Source of the DNA: Candidatus Crickella caballi
GTDB taxonomy: Bacteria > Bacillota > Clostridia > Peptostreptococcales > Anaerovoracaceae
Assembly (NCBI GenBank): GCA_018064665.1
Contig: JAGHUV010000014.1
Location: forward strand, 81,043-145,042
Direction: 5' to 3'
DNA: 64,000 nucleotides
Program-made: the position numbers and the translations under genes
The notes under the pieces: generated by a model
The model's database searches: none
What the model saw: only the letters and a program-made list of their open reading frames with translations
What the model was told of the DNA's origin: nothing
Shown: positions 20,214 through 30,668 of the stretch, piece by piece
Position numbering within the stretch: the stretch's first letter is position 1
Layout of the letters: each line of letters begins with the position of its first letter

Positions 20214-23210
20214 ATGAGCGATATTATGAGACCTATTTCGTACGAACACCTGCTTAATTGGGTGCTTGACGAATACAACAAGAGCGGAAGCATCTTCGGT
20301 GTTTCCAAGCTCGTAAAACGTACAGATGGAGAAGCTCTTCCTATTTTCGAAGAGAAGATCGAGACTCCTTTTGGTCCTGCTGCAGGTCCTAACACTCAGC
20401 TGGCACAGAACATTATTGCATCTTACTGCGCAGGCTCAAGATTCTTCGAGCTCAAGACAGTTCAGGATATGGACGGTGCTGAACTCGCTGCATGCGTAGC
20501 TAAGCCATGTATCACAGCTCACGATGAGTGCTACAACTGCGAGTGGTCAACAGAGCTTTATGTTCACCAGGCTTTCGACGAGTATGTTAAGGCTTGGTTT
20601 GTCTGCAAGATCCTTGCTAAGGAACTCGGACTTGGCGATCCTGACGGATTCGTATTCAACATGTCAGTAGGATACGACCTCGAGGGTATCAAGAAGGACA
20701 AAGTTAATACATATATCGACGGCATGAAGGATGCTTCCAATACTGAGGTATTCAAGAACGCAATGGAAGTAACTCTTCAGGCTGTTAAGGACGGAAAGTT
20801 CAAGAACGTTGATGAGGCATTTGTTAAGTCAATTCCTTCAAGAATTTCCGATTCTATTACAGAGTCAACTCTTCACGGTTGCCCACCTGATGAGATCGAG
20901 AGAATCGCTTCTTATCTCATCAAGGAGAAGAACCTTAACACTTTCATCAAGTGCAACCCGACTCTTCTCGGATATGAGTTCGCAAGAGAACGCCTTGATT
21001 CACTCGGATTTGATTACATCGCATTTGATGATCATCACTTCCTTGAGGATCTTCAGTGGGCAGATGCAGTTCCTATGTTCGAGCGTCTTCAGGCACTTTG
21101 CGATGAGAAGGGACTTGAGTTCGGCGTTAAGCTGACTAACACATTCCCTGTAGACGTTAAGGCAGGAGAGCTCCCATCAGAGGAGATGTACATGTCAGGA
21201 AGAAGCTTATTCCCTCTGACAATCGAACTCGCAAGAAGAATCACAAAGCAGTTTGACGGAAAGCTCAGAATCAGCTTCTCCGGCGGAGCAGATTATTTCA
21301 ATATTAAGGAAATCTTCGAAGCAGGTATCTGGCCTATCACAATGGCTACAACTGTTCTTAAACCAGGTGGATATCAGAGAATGTCACAGATTGCAGACAG
21401 ACTCGGAAACTGCGGAAGCAAGAAGTTTGACGGCGTAGACCTCAAGCAGGTTGAAGCACTCGTAGAGATGTCACAGGGCGAGCGTAACCGCAAGCCTATC
21501 AAGCCTCTCCCGGAGCGCAAGAACGGTGAAGAACTCCCTATGTTCGATTGCTTCACAGCTCCATGCAGCGGCGGATGCCCAATCAACCAGGATATTCCTG
21601 CATACCTCGAGGCTATGGAAGAGGGAAGAAGCGAAGATGCTCTCAACATTATTCTTGAGAAGAACGCACTTCCATTCACAACAGGAACAATTTGTCCTCA
21701 TACCTGCGCTGACAGATGTATGAGAAACCACTACGAGACAGCTCTGAAGATCAGAGAGGTCAAGCTGATGGCAGCTGAGGATGCATATAAGGCAGTACTT
21801 CCTACACTCAAGGCAGGCGCAGAGCTTGACAAGAAGGTTGCTGTTATCGGTGGCGGTCCTGCAGGACTTGCTACAGCATCATTCCTCTCACGTGCAGGCG
21901 CAGACGTAACTGTATTTGAGAAGAACGACAAGATGGGCGGAGTACCTCGCTATGTAATTCCTGGCTTCAGAATCAGTGAAGAAGCTATTGATAACGACGT
22001 TGCTCTTTGCTCAGCTTATGGCGCAAAGATGGTAACAGGCAGAGAGATCAAGAGCGTTCAGGAGCTCGCTGATGAGGGATTCACAGATGTTGTTGTATGC
22101 ATCGGAGCATGGGCACACGGACGCAAGGCTCTCAAGTATGGAGAAGCACTTGATGCTCTCGAGTTCCTTGCAGCTGTTAAGGCAGCACCTGGTTCTGTAG
22201 ATCTTGGCACTGACGTTGCTGTTATCGGCGGCGGAAACACTGCTATGGACGTTGCTCGTGCTGCTAAGGTTCAGCCTGGCGTTGAGAACGTAAGACTGGT
22301 TTACAGAAGAAACAGAAGAAATATGCCTGCAGATGAGGAAGAGCTGCAGATGGCACTGGATGACGGTGTTGAGTTCATGGAACTCCTTGCACCAGAAGGC
22401 GTTGAGAACGGCATGCTTAAGTGCGAAGTTTGCGTACTTGGCGAGCCTGATGAGAGCGGCAGACGTTCACCTGTAGGAACAGGCAAGTTCGCAGAGGTTC
22501 CTGCAACAGCTGTAATCGCTGCAGTAGGTGAGCAGATCAAGGCTGATATCTATGAGGCTGCAGGCGCTGAGCTTGATGCCAAGGGAAGACCTGTTGTTGA
22601 TGAGAAGACTCTTATGACAACTGTACCCGGACTCTACGCTGCAGGAGACTGCCGCAGAGGTCCTGCAACTGTAGTTAAGGCTATCGCTGATGCTCAGGCA
22701 ATTACTGCTGCAATCACAGGAGTATCCTTCGACAAGTACGAAGCAGCTAATGCAGAAGGCAAGATGGACAAGCTCATCGACAGAAAGGGCAACCTCGCAG
22801 ATCCTCCTGCAGACAAGGCTGATGACCGTTGCCTCGGATGCTCAACAGTATGTGAAGTATGTGCAGACGTATGTCCTAACAGAGCTAATGTTGTTATCGA
22901 GGTACCTGGACTTTCAAAGGCTCAGATTCTGCACGTTGACGGCATGTGTAATGAGTGCGGCAACTGCGCTATTTTCTGCCCATACAGCGGTCGTCCTTTC
23001 AAGAACAAGTTCACACTCTTCTGGAGTGAGGAAGACTTTAACGATAGTGAAAACAATGGATTCCTGCCACTTGAGGGAACTAAGGTGCGTGTAAGACTGT
23101 TCGGAGAGATTTCAGAGCATGATATCGCTGACTCTGCATGCAGTCTGCCTACCGGTGTTCTGTCATTCATTAAGGCAGTAGAAGAGAATTACGGATATCT
23201 TATAGGATAA
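20214..23210 (+). CDS. ygfK: YgfK-like putative selenate reductase / Fe-S flavoprotein oxidoreductase subunit
   Basis: DHOD-like N-terminus, GltD-like (VIGGGPAGLATASFL; VIGGGNTAMDVARAA), C-terminal ferredoxin CxxC clusters; ATG 20214 after aggagg. Confidence 0.92.
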   Translation: MSDIMRPISYEHLLNWVLDEYNKSGSIFGVSKLVKRTDGEALPIFEEKIETPFGPAAGPNTQLAQNIIASYCAGSRFFELKTVQDMDGAELAACVAKPCITAHDECYNCEWSTELYVHQAFDEYVKAWFVCKILAKELGLGDPDGFVFNMSVGYDLEGIKKDKVNTYIDGMKDASNTEVFKNAMEVTLQAVKDGKFKNVDEAFVKSIPSRISDSITESTLHGCPPDEIERIASYLIKEKNLNTFIKCNPTLLGYEFARERLDSLGFDYIAFDDHHFLEDLQWADAVPMFERLQALCDEKGLEFGVKLTNTFPVDVKAGELPSEEMYMSGRSLFPLTIELARRITKQFDGKLRISFSGGADYFNIKEIFEAGIWPITMATTVLKPGGYQRMSQIADRLGNCGSKKFDGVDLKQVEALVEMSQGERNRKPIKPLPERKNGEELPMFDCFTAPCSGGCPINQDIPAYLEAMEEGRSEDALNIILEKNALPFTTGTICPHTCADRCMRNHYETALKIREVKLMAAEDAYKAVLPTLKAGAELDKKVAVIGGGPAGLATASFLSRAGADVTVFEKNDKMGGVPRYVIPGFRISEEAIDNDVALCSAYGAKMVTGREIKSVQELADEGFTDVVVCIGAWAHGRKALKYGEALDALEFLAAVKAAPGSVDLGTDVAVIGGGNTAMDVARAAKVQPGVENVRLVYRRNRRNMPADEEELQMALDDGVEFMELLAPEGVENGMLKCEVCVLGEPDESGRRSPVGTGKFAEVPATAVIAAVGEQIKADIYEAAGAELDAKGRPVVDEKTLMTTVPGLYAAGDCRRGPATVVKAIADAQAITAAITGVSFDKYEAANAEGKMDKLIDRKGNLADPPADKADDRCLGCSTVCEVCADVCPNRANVVIEVPGLSKAQILHVDGMCNECGNCAIFCPYSGRPFKNKFTLFWSEEDFNDSENNGFLPLEGTKVRVRLFGEISEHDIADSACSLPTGVLSFIKAVEENYGYLIG

Positions 23211-24013
23211 TGTTAGTATGCATAAAAGGTGCCGGTGATCTGGCGAGTGGTGTAGCCTTAAGGCTGCACCACTCATGCATAGACGTGGTGATGACGGATC
23301 TGCCGGTGCCAATGGCAGTTCGGAGAACCGTTGCCTTCTCGGAGGCTGTACGTCTCGGCAGTGCATCTGTTGAGGATGTCAGGGCTGAGAAAGCAGAAAC
23401 CACAGAAGACATACAGGATTGTCTCTCAAGAGGCGTCATACCTGTTGTGGTAGATCCCGAAGCTGAGATTATTAATACTTTGAAACCTGATGTTATTATT
23501 GATGCTACTCTTGCCAAGAGAAATCTCGGCACATGCATCGATGATGCACCATTTGTTATCGCACTCGGACCCGGATTTACTGCCGGGGTTGATTGTGATG
23601 CGGTAATTGAGACCATGAGGGGACATTCACTCGGAAGAGTTATACTCAAAGGCTCTGCTATTCCTAACACAGGAGTACCGGGAAATATCGGTGGTCAGAC
23701 TATCAAGAGACTGATCAAAGCCACTGCTGACGGAATATTTCATCCTGAGAAGGAAATAGGAGATATCGTCAAAGAGGGTGAACGTGTGGCCAATGTTGAC
23801 GGCGTACCTGTATATGCGCTTACAGGCGGTATGATACGCGGTATGCTTCAGGATGGAGTTCACGTAACCAAGGGGCTTAAATCCGGAGATGTCGACCCAA
23901 GAGGACGTACAGTCGATTATATGACTGTTTCGGATAAAGCTAATGCTATAGGAGGAGGCGTTCTTGAAGCAATTCTTCGCTTCAATGGCGGCCTCAATAA
24001 ATTAATTGATTGA
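23210..24013 (+). CDS. yqeB: YqeB-like selenium-dependent molybdenum hydroxylase accessory protein
   Basis: MLVCIKGAGDLASGVALRLH, GPGFTAGVDCDAVIETMRGH; TAATG overlap with ygfK. Confidence 0.9.
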   Translation: MLVCIKGAGDLASGVALRLHHSCIDVVMTDLPVPMAVRRTVAFSEAVRLGSASVEDVRAEKAETTEDIQDCLSRGVIPVVVDPEAEIINTLKPDVIIDATLAKRNLGTCIDDAPFVIALGPGFTAGVDCDAVIETMRGHSLGRVILKGSAIPNTGVPGNIGGQTIKRLIKATADGIFHPEKEIGDIVKEGERVANVDGVPVYALTGGMIRGMLQDGVHVTKGLKSGDVDPRGRTVDYMTVSDKANAIGGGVLEAILRFNGGLNKLID

Positions 24014-24027
24014 TATGGAGGATAGTT

Positions 24028-26913
24028 ATGCCATATACATTCACTGTAAATGGAATAACAAGAACAACTGAAGAAGTAAAACCACTGCTGAGATACCTGA
24101 GAGACGACCTTAAGCTGTATTCGGTTAAGGACGGATGCTCAGAGGGTGCCTGCGGAACCTGTACGATCATAGTTGACGGTCGTGCTATGAGGTCCTGCGT
24201 TCTTTCGACCCAGAAAGCAGAAGGTAAGAACATAGTAACTGTAGAGGGCTTAACTCTTAAGGAGAAGGAAGCGTTTGTTTTCGCCTTTGGCTCCTGCGGT
24301 GCAGTCCAGTGCGGATTCTGCATACCGGGTATGGTTATGTCAGCCAAAGCTCTTATAGATGTTAATCCTGACCCGACTGACGAAGAAATCAAGAAGGCTA
24401 TCAGAGGTAATATCTGCAGATGCACCGGATACAAGAAAATCGTTGCCGGAATTAAGAGAGCAGCTGCACTCCTTAGAGGAGACGAAGAGATTAAATTTGT
24501 AAGCCAGTTCGCTGATGAAGATGAGTCAGGCGAAGTAGAGTATATTTCGGAAGTAGGAACACGATATGATCCTGCAATTGCTTCCGGAATTGCCAATTAT
24601 AAGAATTACGAAGAGAAGAATTACGGCAGAGCTTCGATATACGGAGTAGGTCAGAATGTATTCAGAGTTGATGTAAGAAAGAAAGTGCTCGGATACGGCA
24701 AATATCCTGATGATATAGGTCCTGAATATTTCGTTCCTGCCGACAAGCCTGAGCAGATAATGGAGCTTGCAGGCTGGAGCAGAGAGGAACTTGATAAGGC
24801 TCTTGAAAGAGGAGATATCAAAGCAGGTGCGACGATTCACCGCTCAGGTGAACACGGCTGCAATGTATGCACTATCGTTGATCCGGATATGCCTCCGATG
24901 GCATATGCTTCTGCTGTTCGCTCAGATTATGCGAGAGCCGTAGTAAAGAAGATTATCAAAGCCAAGGCTGAGTCACTTCCGGGAGTACTCGGAGTACTGA
25001 CTGCGGAGGATGTGCCGAACAACAAGGTCGGACATATCCAGCAGGACTGGGATGTCTTCATCGCTGAAGGGGACACTACAAGAATGGTAGGAGATGCTAT
25101 CTGCCTTGTAGTTGCAGAATCGCCATACATACTTGAAGAGGCTAAGAAGCAAATAGAAATAGAGTACGAGGTTCTGGAACCCGTAAGAAATATCGCTGAA
25201 GCCAAGGCGGAGGATGCACCATTCATCCACGAAGGCGGAAATCTCTGTCAGCAGAGACACGTTGTAAGAGGAGACGCCGCCAAGGCTTTGGAAGAAGCTG
25301 CTTATACGGCCAGCGCAGACTTCCATACGCCTTTCACGGAGCATGCATTCCTTGAGCCTGAATGCGCAGTTTCATTCCCATATAAAGATGGAGTAAAGAT
25401 ACTCTCCACCGATCAGGGCGCATACGATACTCGTAAGGAAACTCTGATAATGATGGGATGGCAGGATACTCCTGACAGAGTCGTAGTTGAGAACCAGCTT
25501 ATCGGCGGAGGTTTTGGCGGCAAGGAGGATGTAACTGTTCAGCATATCAGTGCACTTGCTGCTGTAAAATTCGGAAGACCTGTTAAGATCAGGTTAAGCA
25601 GATCCGAGTCGCTGAAAGTACATCCAAAGCGTCATGCCATGGATGGAAGCTTCACCATAGGCTGTGATGGGAACGGTATACTTACAGCGCTTGATTGCGA
25701 GATCAATTTCGATACAGGCGCATATGCCAGCCTTTGCGGACCGGTTCTTGAGAGAGCCTGCACTCACAGTGTAGGACCTTACAACTACCACAATACAGAT
25801 ATCAGAGGCTACGGCTATTATACGAACAACCCTCCTGCAGGAGCATTCAGAGGATTCGGAGTATGCCAGAGCCAGTTTGCACTCGAATCGCTTCTCAACA
25901 TTCTGGCCGAGAAGGTTGGAATCAGTCCATGGGAGATAAGATATAGAAATGCTATCGAGCCGGGTATGGAGCTTCCTAACGGACAGATAGCGGATGTTTC
26001 TACGGCTCTCAAGGAGACACTGGAAGCTGTTAAGCCGTACTTCGACAATGCACCTTCTGACAGAGTCGGAATCGCTTGTGCAATGAAGAATGCAGGCGTA
26101 GGCGTAGGTCTTCCGGACAAGGGCAGAGCTAAGCTGGTAGTCGAGGATGGAGTTGTGTATATCTATACAGCAGCTTCAGATATAGGTCAGGGATGCCAGA
26201 CTGTATTCTGTCAGGACGTCGCACAGGCTACAGAGCTTCCGATAACCCGCATCAGAAACGGTATTGCCAATACAGAGAATTCGCCTGATTCGGGAACTAC
26301 TTCAGGTTCACGTCAGACGCTGCTTACAGGCGAAGCTGTAAAGGGTGCTGCCAAGCTTCTCAGAAAAGCAATGGATGAGAACGGTATCATCGAAGACAAT
26401 ATAGAGAGACTCAACGGAAGAGAATTCTTCTATGAGTATTTTGAACCGACAGACAAGCTTGGTTCAGACAAGCCTAACCCTAAGAGCCACATCGCATACG
26501 GTTATGCTACCAATGTAGCTGTGCTCGATGAAGACGGAAAGGTTACGGACATCTATGCAGCCTTCGATGCGGGTAAGGTGGTTAATCCTTTGTCCATGTC
26601 AGGACAGATTGAAGGCGGTGTACTCATGGGAATGGGTTATGCTGCAACTGAGAACTGGCCTCTTAAGGACTGCGTGCCTACTGCCAAGTACGGTACACTC
26701 GGTCTTCTTAGAGCTACCGATATTCCGGATATTCATGCTATTCATGTTGAGAAGGAATGGCTTCTGGAGACAGCATACGGTGCTAAGGGAATAGGAGAGA
26801 TCACAACTATCCCTGCAGCTCCAGCCATTGCGGGCGCATATTACGCAAGAGACGGAGTGCTCAGGACAACACTTCCAATGGAGAACACATATTACAGGAA
26901 ACCGAAGAAGTAA
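24028..26913 (+). CDS. xdh: selenium-dependent xanthine dehydrogenase
   Basis: N-term 2Fe-2S (CSEGACGTCT, QCGFCIPGM, NICRCTGY) fused to Mo domains (LIGGGFGGKEDVTVQH, GAFRGFGVCQSQF, AYGAKGIGEI). Confidence 0.9.
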   Translation: MPYTFTVNGITRTTEEVKPLLRYLRDDLKLYSVKDGCSEGACGTCTIIVDGRAMRSCVLSTQKAEGKNIVTVEGLTLKEKEAFVFAFGSCGAVQCGFCIPGMVMSAKALIDVNPDPTDEEIKKAIRGNICRCTGYKKIVAGIKRAAALLRGDEEIKFVSQFADEDESGEVEYISEVGTRYDPAIASGIANYKNYEEKNYGRASIYGVGQNVFRVDVRKKVLGYGKYPDDIGPEYFVPADKPEQIMELAGWSREELDKALERGDIKAGATIHRSGEHGCNVCTIVDPDMPPMAYASAVRSDYARAVVKKIIKAKAESLPGVLGVLTAEDVPNNKVGHIQQDWDVFIAEGDTTRMVGDAICLVVAESPYILEEAKKQIEIEYEVLEPVRNIAEAKAEDAPFIHEGGNLCQQRHVVRGDAAKALEEAAYTASADFHTPFTEHAFLEPECAVSFPYKDGVKILSTDQGAYDTRKETLIMMGWQDTPDRVVVENQLIGGGFGGKEDVTVQHISALAAVKFGRPVKIRLSRSESLKVHPKRHAMDGSFTIGCDGNGILTALDCEINFDTGAYASLCGPVLERACTHSVGPYNYHNTDIRGYGYYTNNPPAGAFRGFGVCQSQFALESLLNILAEKVGISPWEIRYRNAIEPGMELPNGQIADVSTALKETLEAVKPYFDNAPSDRVGIACAMKNAGVGVGLPDKGRAKLVVEDGVVYIYTAASDIGQGCQTVFCQDVAQATELPITRIRNGIANTENSPDSGTTSGSRQTLLTGEAVKGAAKLLRKAMDENGIIEDNIERLNGREFFYEYFEPTDKLGSDKPNPKSHIAYGYATNVAVLDEDGKVTDIYAAFDAGKVVNPLSMSGQIEGGVLMGMGYAATENWPLKDCVPTAKYGTLGLLRATDIPDIHAIHVEKEWLLETAYGAKGIGEITTIPAAPAIAGAYYARDGVLRTTLPMENTYYRKPKK

Positions 26914-26926
26914 GGCGGGCTGCATT

Positions 26927-28330
26927 ATGAAGAAAATTATTAAAAACGGAATGATTGCAACGGATACCGAAGTATTCGAGGGCGATATCCTTATCGACGG
27001 AGAGAAGATTCTCGAGGTCGGACCAAACCTTCAGGCTGATGATGCGGAAATCATCGACGCGGCGGGCAAATATGTCCTGCCGGGTGCTGTTGACGTTCAT
27101 ACCCATATGGATCTGGACGTGGGCTTTGCAAGAGCAATCGATGACTTCTACACAGGTACAGTAGCTGCTGCATGCGGCGGAACTACTACAATAGTTGACC
27201 ATATGGCCTTCGGACCTAAGGACTGCAGTCTGTGGCACCAGGTCAAGGAATATCACAGGCTGGCAGACGGCAATGCCGTTGTTGACTACGGATTCCACGG
27301 AGTATTCCAGCATCTCAATGATGAGACTCTTGCTGAGATGAGAGACATCAAGGAGAAGGAGGGAATCACCAGCTTCAAGGTGTATATGACCTATGATTAC
27401 AGACTTCACGATGACGAAATATTCGAAGTCTTAAGAGCAGCAAAGGAAGCAGGAGTGGTAATTACGGTTCACTGTGAGAACCACGGCGTTATAACCCAGC
27501 TTAGGAACGAACTACCGGAAGCAGGATGCCTCGAAGCCAAGTATCATCCGATAAGCCGTCCTGCAAGATGTGAGGCAGAAGCTGTTAACAGGATGATCCA
27601 TATAGCTGCTATGGCAGGAGATGCACCGCTCTACATAGTCCATCTGTCAAGTGCCGAGGGACTTAAGGAAGTGCTCAACGCTGGAGCGGGATTAAGGTCC
27701 CATATAGGCGTAGAAACCTGCACTCAGTATCTGACGCTCAATGACAGCAAATATGATGATCCTGATGAGGGACTTAAGGCAATCATGTCACCACCGCTCA
27801 GAAAGGATGCTGACATAGAAGCGCTTTGGAAGGCTCTTGAGGAGGGAAACATTGATACTGTGGCCACAGACCACTGTCCGTTCCACTTCAGGGCAGGCAA
27901 GGCAGAGAAGCAGTACGGACGTAATGATTTCACCAAATGTCCAAACGGAGCTCCGGGAGTACAGGAGAGACTGATGCTGCTGTTCTCGGAGGGCTTCATG
28001 AAGGAACGCATCAGCTTGCCGCAGGTGGTTAAATACGCTTCATCTGAGCCGTGCCGCATGTTCGGCATGTATCCTGAAAAGGGAAGCCTTGCGACCGGTT
28101 CGGACGCTGATATCGTAATTATCGACCCTACAGGCAAGACTGTAATAGACGCTGACTATATCAGAGGAGCTTCGGATTATTCGTGCTATGAAGGCATGGA
28201 ACTCAAGGGCTGCATCGACAGTGTTTTCCTCAGAGGAAACGAGATCGTGAAGGGCAGTGAGTTCCTTGGAAAACGCGGTGACGGCAAGTACCTGAAGCGC
28301 AAGGAGAGTGTACTTGTTTCAGGACGATAA
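26927..28330 (+). CDS. hydA: dihydropyrimidinase/D-hydantoinase-like amidohydrolase
   Basis: GAVDVHTHMDL, GGTTTIVDH, FKVYMTYDY, ATDHCPFHF. Confidence 0.9.
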   Translation: MKKIIKNGMIATDTEVFEGDILIDGEKILEVGPNLQADDAEIIDAAGKYVLPGAVDVHTHMDLDVGFARAIDDFYTGTVAAACGGTTTIVDHMAFGPKDCSLWHQVKEYHRLADGNAVVDYGFHGVFQHLNDETLAEMRDIKEKEGITSFKVYMTYDYRLHDDEIFEVLRAAKEAGVVITVHCENHGVITQLRNELPEAGCLEAKYHPISRPARCEAEAVNRMIHIAAMAGDAPLYIVHLSSAEGLKEVLNAGAGLRSHIGVETCTQYLTLNDSKYDDPDEGLKAIMSPPLRKDADIEALWKALEEGNIDTVATDHCPFHFRAGKAEKQYGRNDFTKCPNGAPGVQERLMLLFSEGFMKERISLPQVVKYASSEPCRMFGMYPEKGSLATGSDADIVIIDPTGKTVIDADYIRGASDYSCYEGMELKGCIDSVFLRGNEIVKGSEFLGKRGDGKYLKRKESVLVSGR

Positions 28331-28357
28331 ATATACAAAAATCCTTGCAAAAATGCT

Positions 28358-28385
28358 TTGAATTTATATGGATATCGCGTATAAT
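28358..28385 (+). promoter_or_regulatory. candidate sigma70-type promoter upstream of ygeW
   Basis: TTGAAT - 16 nt - TATAAT. Confidence 0.5.
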
Positions 28386-28462
28386 AAAAATAGTTTAGGG
28401 AACATAAATATTTTTTAGGTTTTCAAATCAGCTGATTTTAAAGAGTTAAAAAGGAGAGAGAG

Positions 28463-29656
28463 ATGTCTAAGACAACTGAATTGGCAGAAAAGCTTTCAAA
28501 GCTTAACATTGCCGACATGTATGAGAACGATTTTTACTGGACTTGGGATAAGACTGACGATGAGTTAGCTGCTGTATTCGCAGTTGCTGACGCACTCAGA
28601 GATCTCAGAGAGCGCAACAAGTCAACTAAGATTTTTGATTCCGGACTCGGAATTTCAATCTTCAGAGACAATTCAACACGTACAAGATTCTCATTCGCAA
28701 GTGCTTGCAACCTGCTCGGACTTGAGGTTCAGGACCTCGACGAGAAGAAGTCACAGATTGCACACGGTGAGACTGTTCGTGAGACTGCTAACATGGTAAG
28801 CTTCATGGCTGACGTTATCGGTATCAGAGATGATATGTTCATCGGAGAAGGACACAAGTATCAGAAGACATTCATGGATGCTGTAACTGAGGGTAATCAG
28901 CACGAAGTACTCGAGCAGAAGCCAACACTGGTTAACCTGCAGTGCGACGTAGACCACCCAACACAGTGCATGGCAGACATGGCTCACATCATCAACTACT
29001 TTGGTGGAGTTGAGAACCTCAAGGGCAAGAAGGTTGCTATGACTTGGGCATATTCACCAAGCTATGGTAAGCCACTGTCAGTACCTCAGGGCGTTGTAGG
29101 TCTCTTCACAAGATTCGGCATGGACGTAGTTCTTGCTCATCCTGAAGGCTATGACATCATGGAAGACGTTGAGAAGATCGGTGCTGAGAACGCTGCAAAG
29201 ACAGGCGGAAGCTTCAAGAAGGTTAACAGCATGGAAGAGGCATTCAAGGATGCTGATATCGTATATCCTAAGAGCTGGGCACCTTACGCAGCAATGGAGA
29301 AGAGAACTGAGCTCTACAAGGCTGGCGACAAGGACGGAATCGATGCTCTTGAGCAGGAACTCCTCGAGAACAATGCTAAGTTCAAGGATTGGACTTGCAG
29401 CGAAGAGATGATGAGCCTGACTAAGGACGGAAAGGCACTCTATCTGCACTGCCTGCCTGCTGACATCACAGGCCTTTCATGCGAAGAGGGAGAAGTTGAC
29501 AACTCCGTATTCGACAGATACATTGACCCGCTTTACAAGGAAGCTTCTTACAAGCCATACGTAATCGCTGCAATGATCTTCCTGGCTAAGGTTAAGGATC
29601 CTGTAGCTGCTCTCAAGAAGCTTGACGAGGAAGCATCACCTAGAAAAGAATTCTAA
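28463..29656 (+). CDS. ygeW: YgeW-type knotted carbamoyltransferase
   Basis: FRDNSTRTRFSFASACNLLG, HPTQCMAD, LHCLPADITG. Confidence 0.92.
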   Translation: MSKTTELAEKLSKLNIADMYENDFYWTWDKTDDELAAVFAVADALRDLRERNKSTKIFDSGLGISIFRDNSTRTRFSFASACNLLGLEVQDLDEKKSQIAHGETVRETANMVSFMADVIGIRDDMFIGEGHKYQKTFMDAVTEGNQHEVLEQKPTLVNLQCDVDHPTQCMADMAHIINYFGGVENLKGKKVAMTWAYSPSYGKPLSVPQGVVGLFTRFGMDVVLAHPEGYDIMEDVEKIGAENAAKTGGSFKKVNSMEEAFKDADIVYPKSWAPYAAMEKRTELYKAGDKDGIDALEQELLENNAKFKDWTCSEEMMSLTKDGKALYLHCLPADITGLSCEEGEVDNSVFDRYIDPLYKEASYKPYVIAAMIFLAKVKDPVAALKKLDEEASPRKEF

Positions 29657-29680
29657 GATAAACAGGCGGTAAGTCATAAC

Positions 29681-30625
29681 ATGGAAAAGAAAAGAATAGT
29701 AGTTGCCCTCGGCGGCAACGCACTTGGTAAAAATCTTGAAGAACAGATGTCAGCTGTAAGAGAATCTGTAAAGCCTATAGCTGACCTTATCGAAGAGGGA
29801 CACGAAGTAGTCGTATCACACGGTAACGGACCTCAGGTAGGTATGATCAACGATGCAATGACTCTTCTCAATCAGTCCAATCCTGAGAAATACGGTGCAT
29901 GTCCTCTTTCAGTATGCACTGCAATGAGCCAGGGCTATATCGGATATGACCTTCAGAACATGCTCAGAGAAGAGCTTGCCAACAGAGGTATTAAGAAGGA
30001 AGTATCATGCTGCCTTACTCAGGTTGAGGTTGATGCAGAAGACCCTGCATTCAAGAATCCTTCAAAGCCAATCGGAATTTTCATGACCAAGGAAGAGGCT
30101 GAAGCAGTCGCTAAGGAACATGGTTATGATGTTAAGGAAGATGCAGGAAGAGGTTACCGTAGAGTTGTTGCAAGCCCTAAGCCAAAGGCTATCGTAGAGC
30201 TTGAAACAATCAGAACTCTTGTTGATGCCGGACAGATCGTTATCGCTTCAGGCGGTGGCGGCATCCCGGTAGTTCGCACATCTGAGAATCATCTCAGCGG
30301 TGCAGCAGCAGTAATCGATAAGGATTTTGCTTCAGAGCTTCTTGCTGAGGACCTGGATGCAGATTATCTGATTATTCTGACTGCAGTTGAAAAAGCTGCA
30401 ATCAATTTCAATAAGCCTGATGTAAAGTGGCTCGATGAGATCACTCCGGCTGAGGCTGAGCAGTACATTGCAGAAGGACAGTTTGCTCCAGGTTCAATGC
30501 TTCCTAAGGTAGAGGCTGCGCTTAAGTTTGCACAGTCCAAGGAAGGCAGAACATCACTGATTACACTGCTCGAGAAGGCTAAGGACGGCATCAACGGCAA
30601 GACAGGTACAAGAATCCACGCATAA
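29681..30625 (+). CDS. arcC: carbamate kinase
   Basis: VVALGGNALGK, VVSHGNGPQVG, ASGGGGIPV, KVEAALKF. Confidence 0.95.
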   Translation: MEKKRIVVALGGNALGKNLEEQMSAVRESVKPIADLIEEGHEVVVSHGNGPQVGMINDAMTLLNQSNPEKYGACPLSVCTAMSQGYIGYDLQNMLREELANRGIKKEVSCCLTQVEVDAEDPAFKNPSKPIGIFMTKEEAEAVAKEHGYDVKEDAGRGYRRVVASPKPKAIVELETIRTLVDAGQIVIASGGGGIPVVRTSENHLSGAAAVIDKDFASELLAEDLDADYLIILTAVEKAAINFNKPDVKWLDEITPAEAEQYIAEGQFAPGSMLPKVEAALKFAQSKEGRTSLITLLEKAKDGINGKTGTRIHA

Positions 30626-30632
30626 TAAAAGA

Positions 30633-30660
30633 GTGCGCCGCTGATTGCGGCGCACCTTGA
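30633..30660. terminator. bidirectional terminator between carbamate kinase and YheO-like regulator
   Basis: gtgcgccgc tgatt gcggcgcac. Confidence 0.7.
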
Positions 30661-30668
30661 TGCATAAG

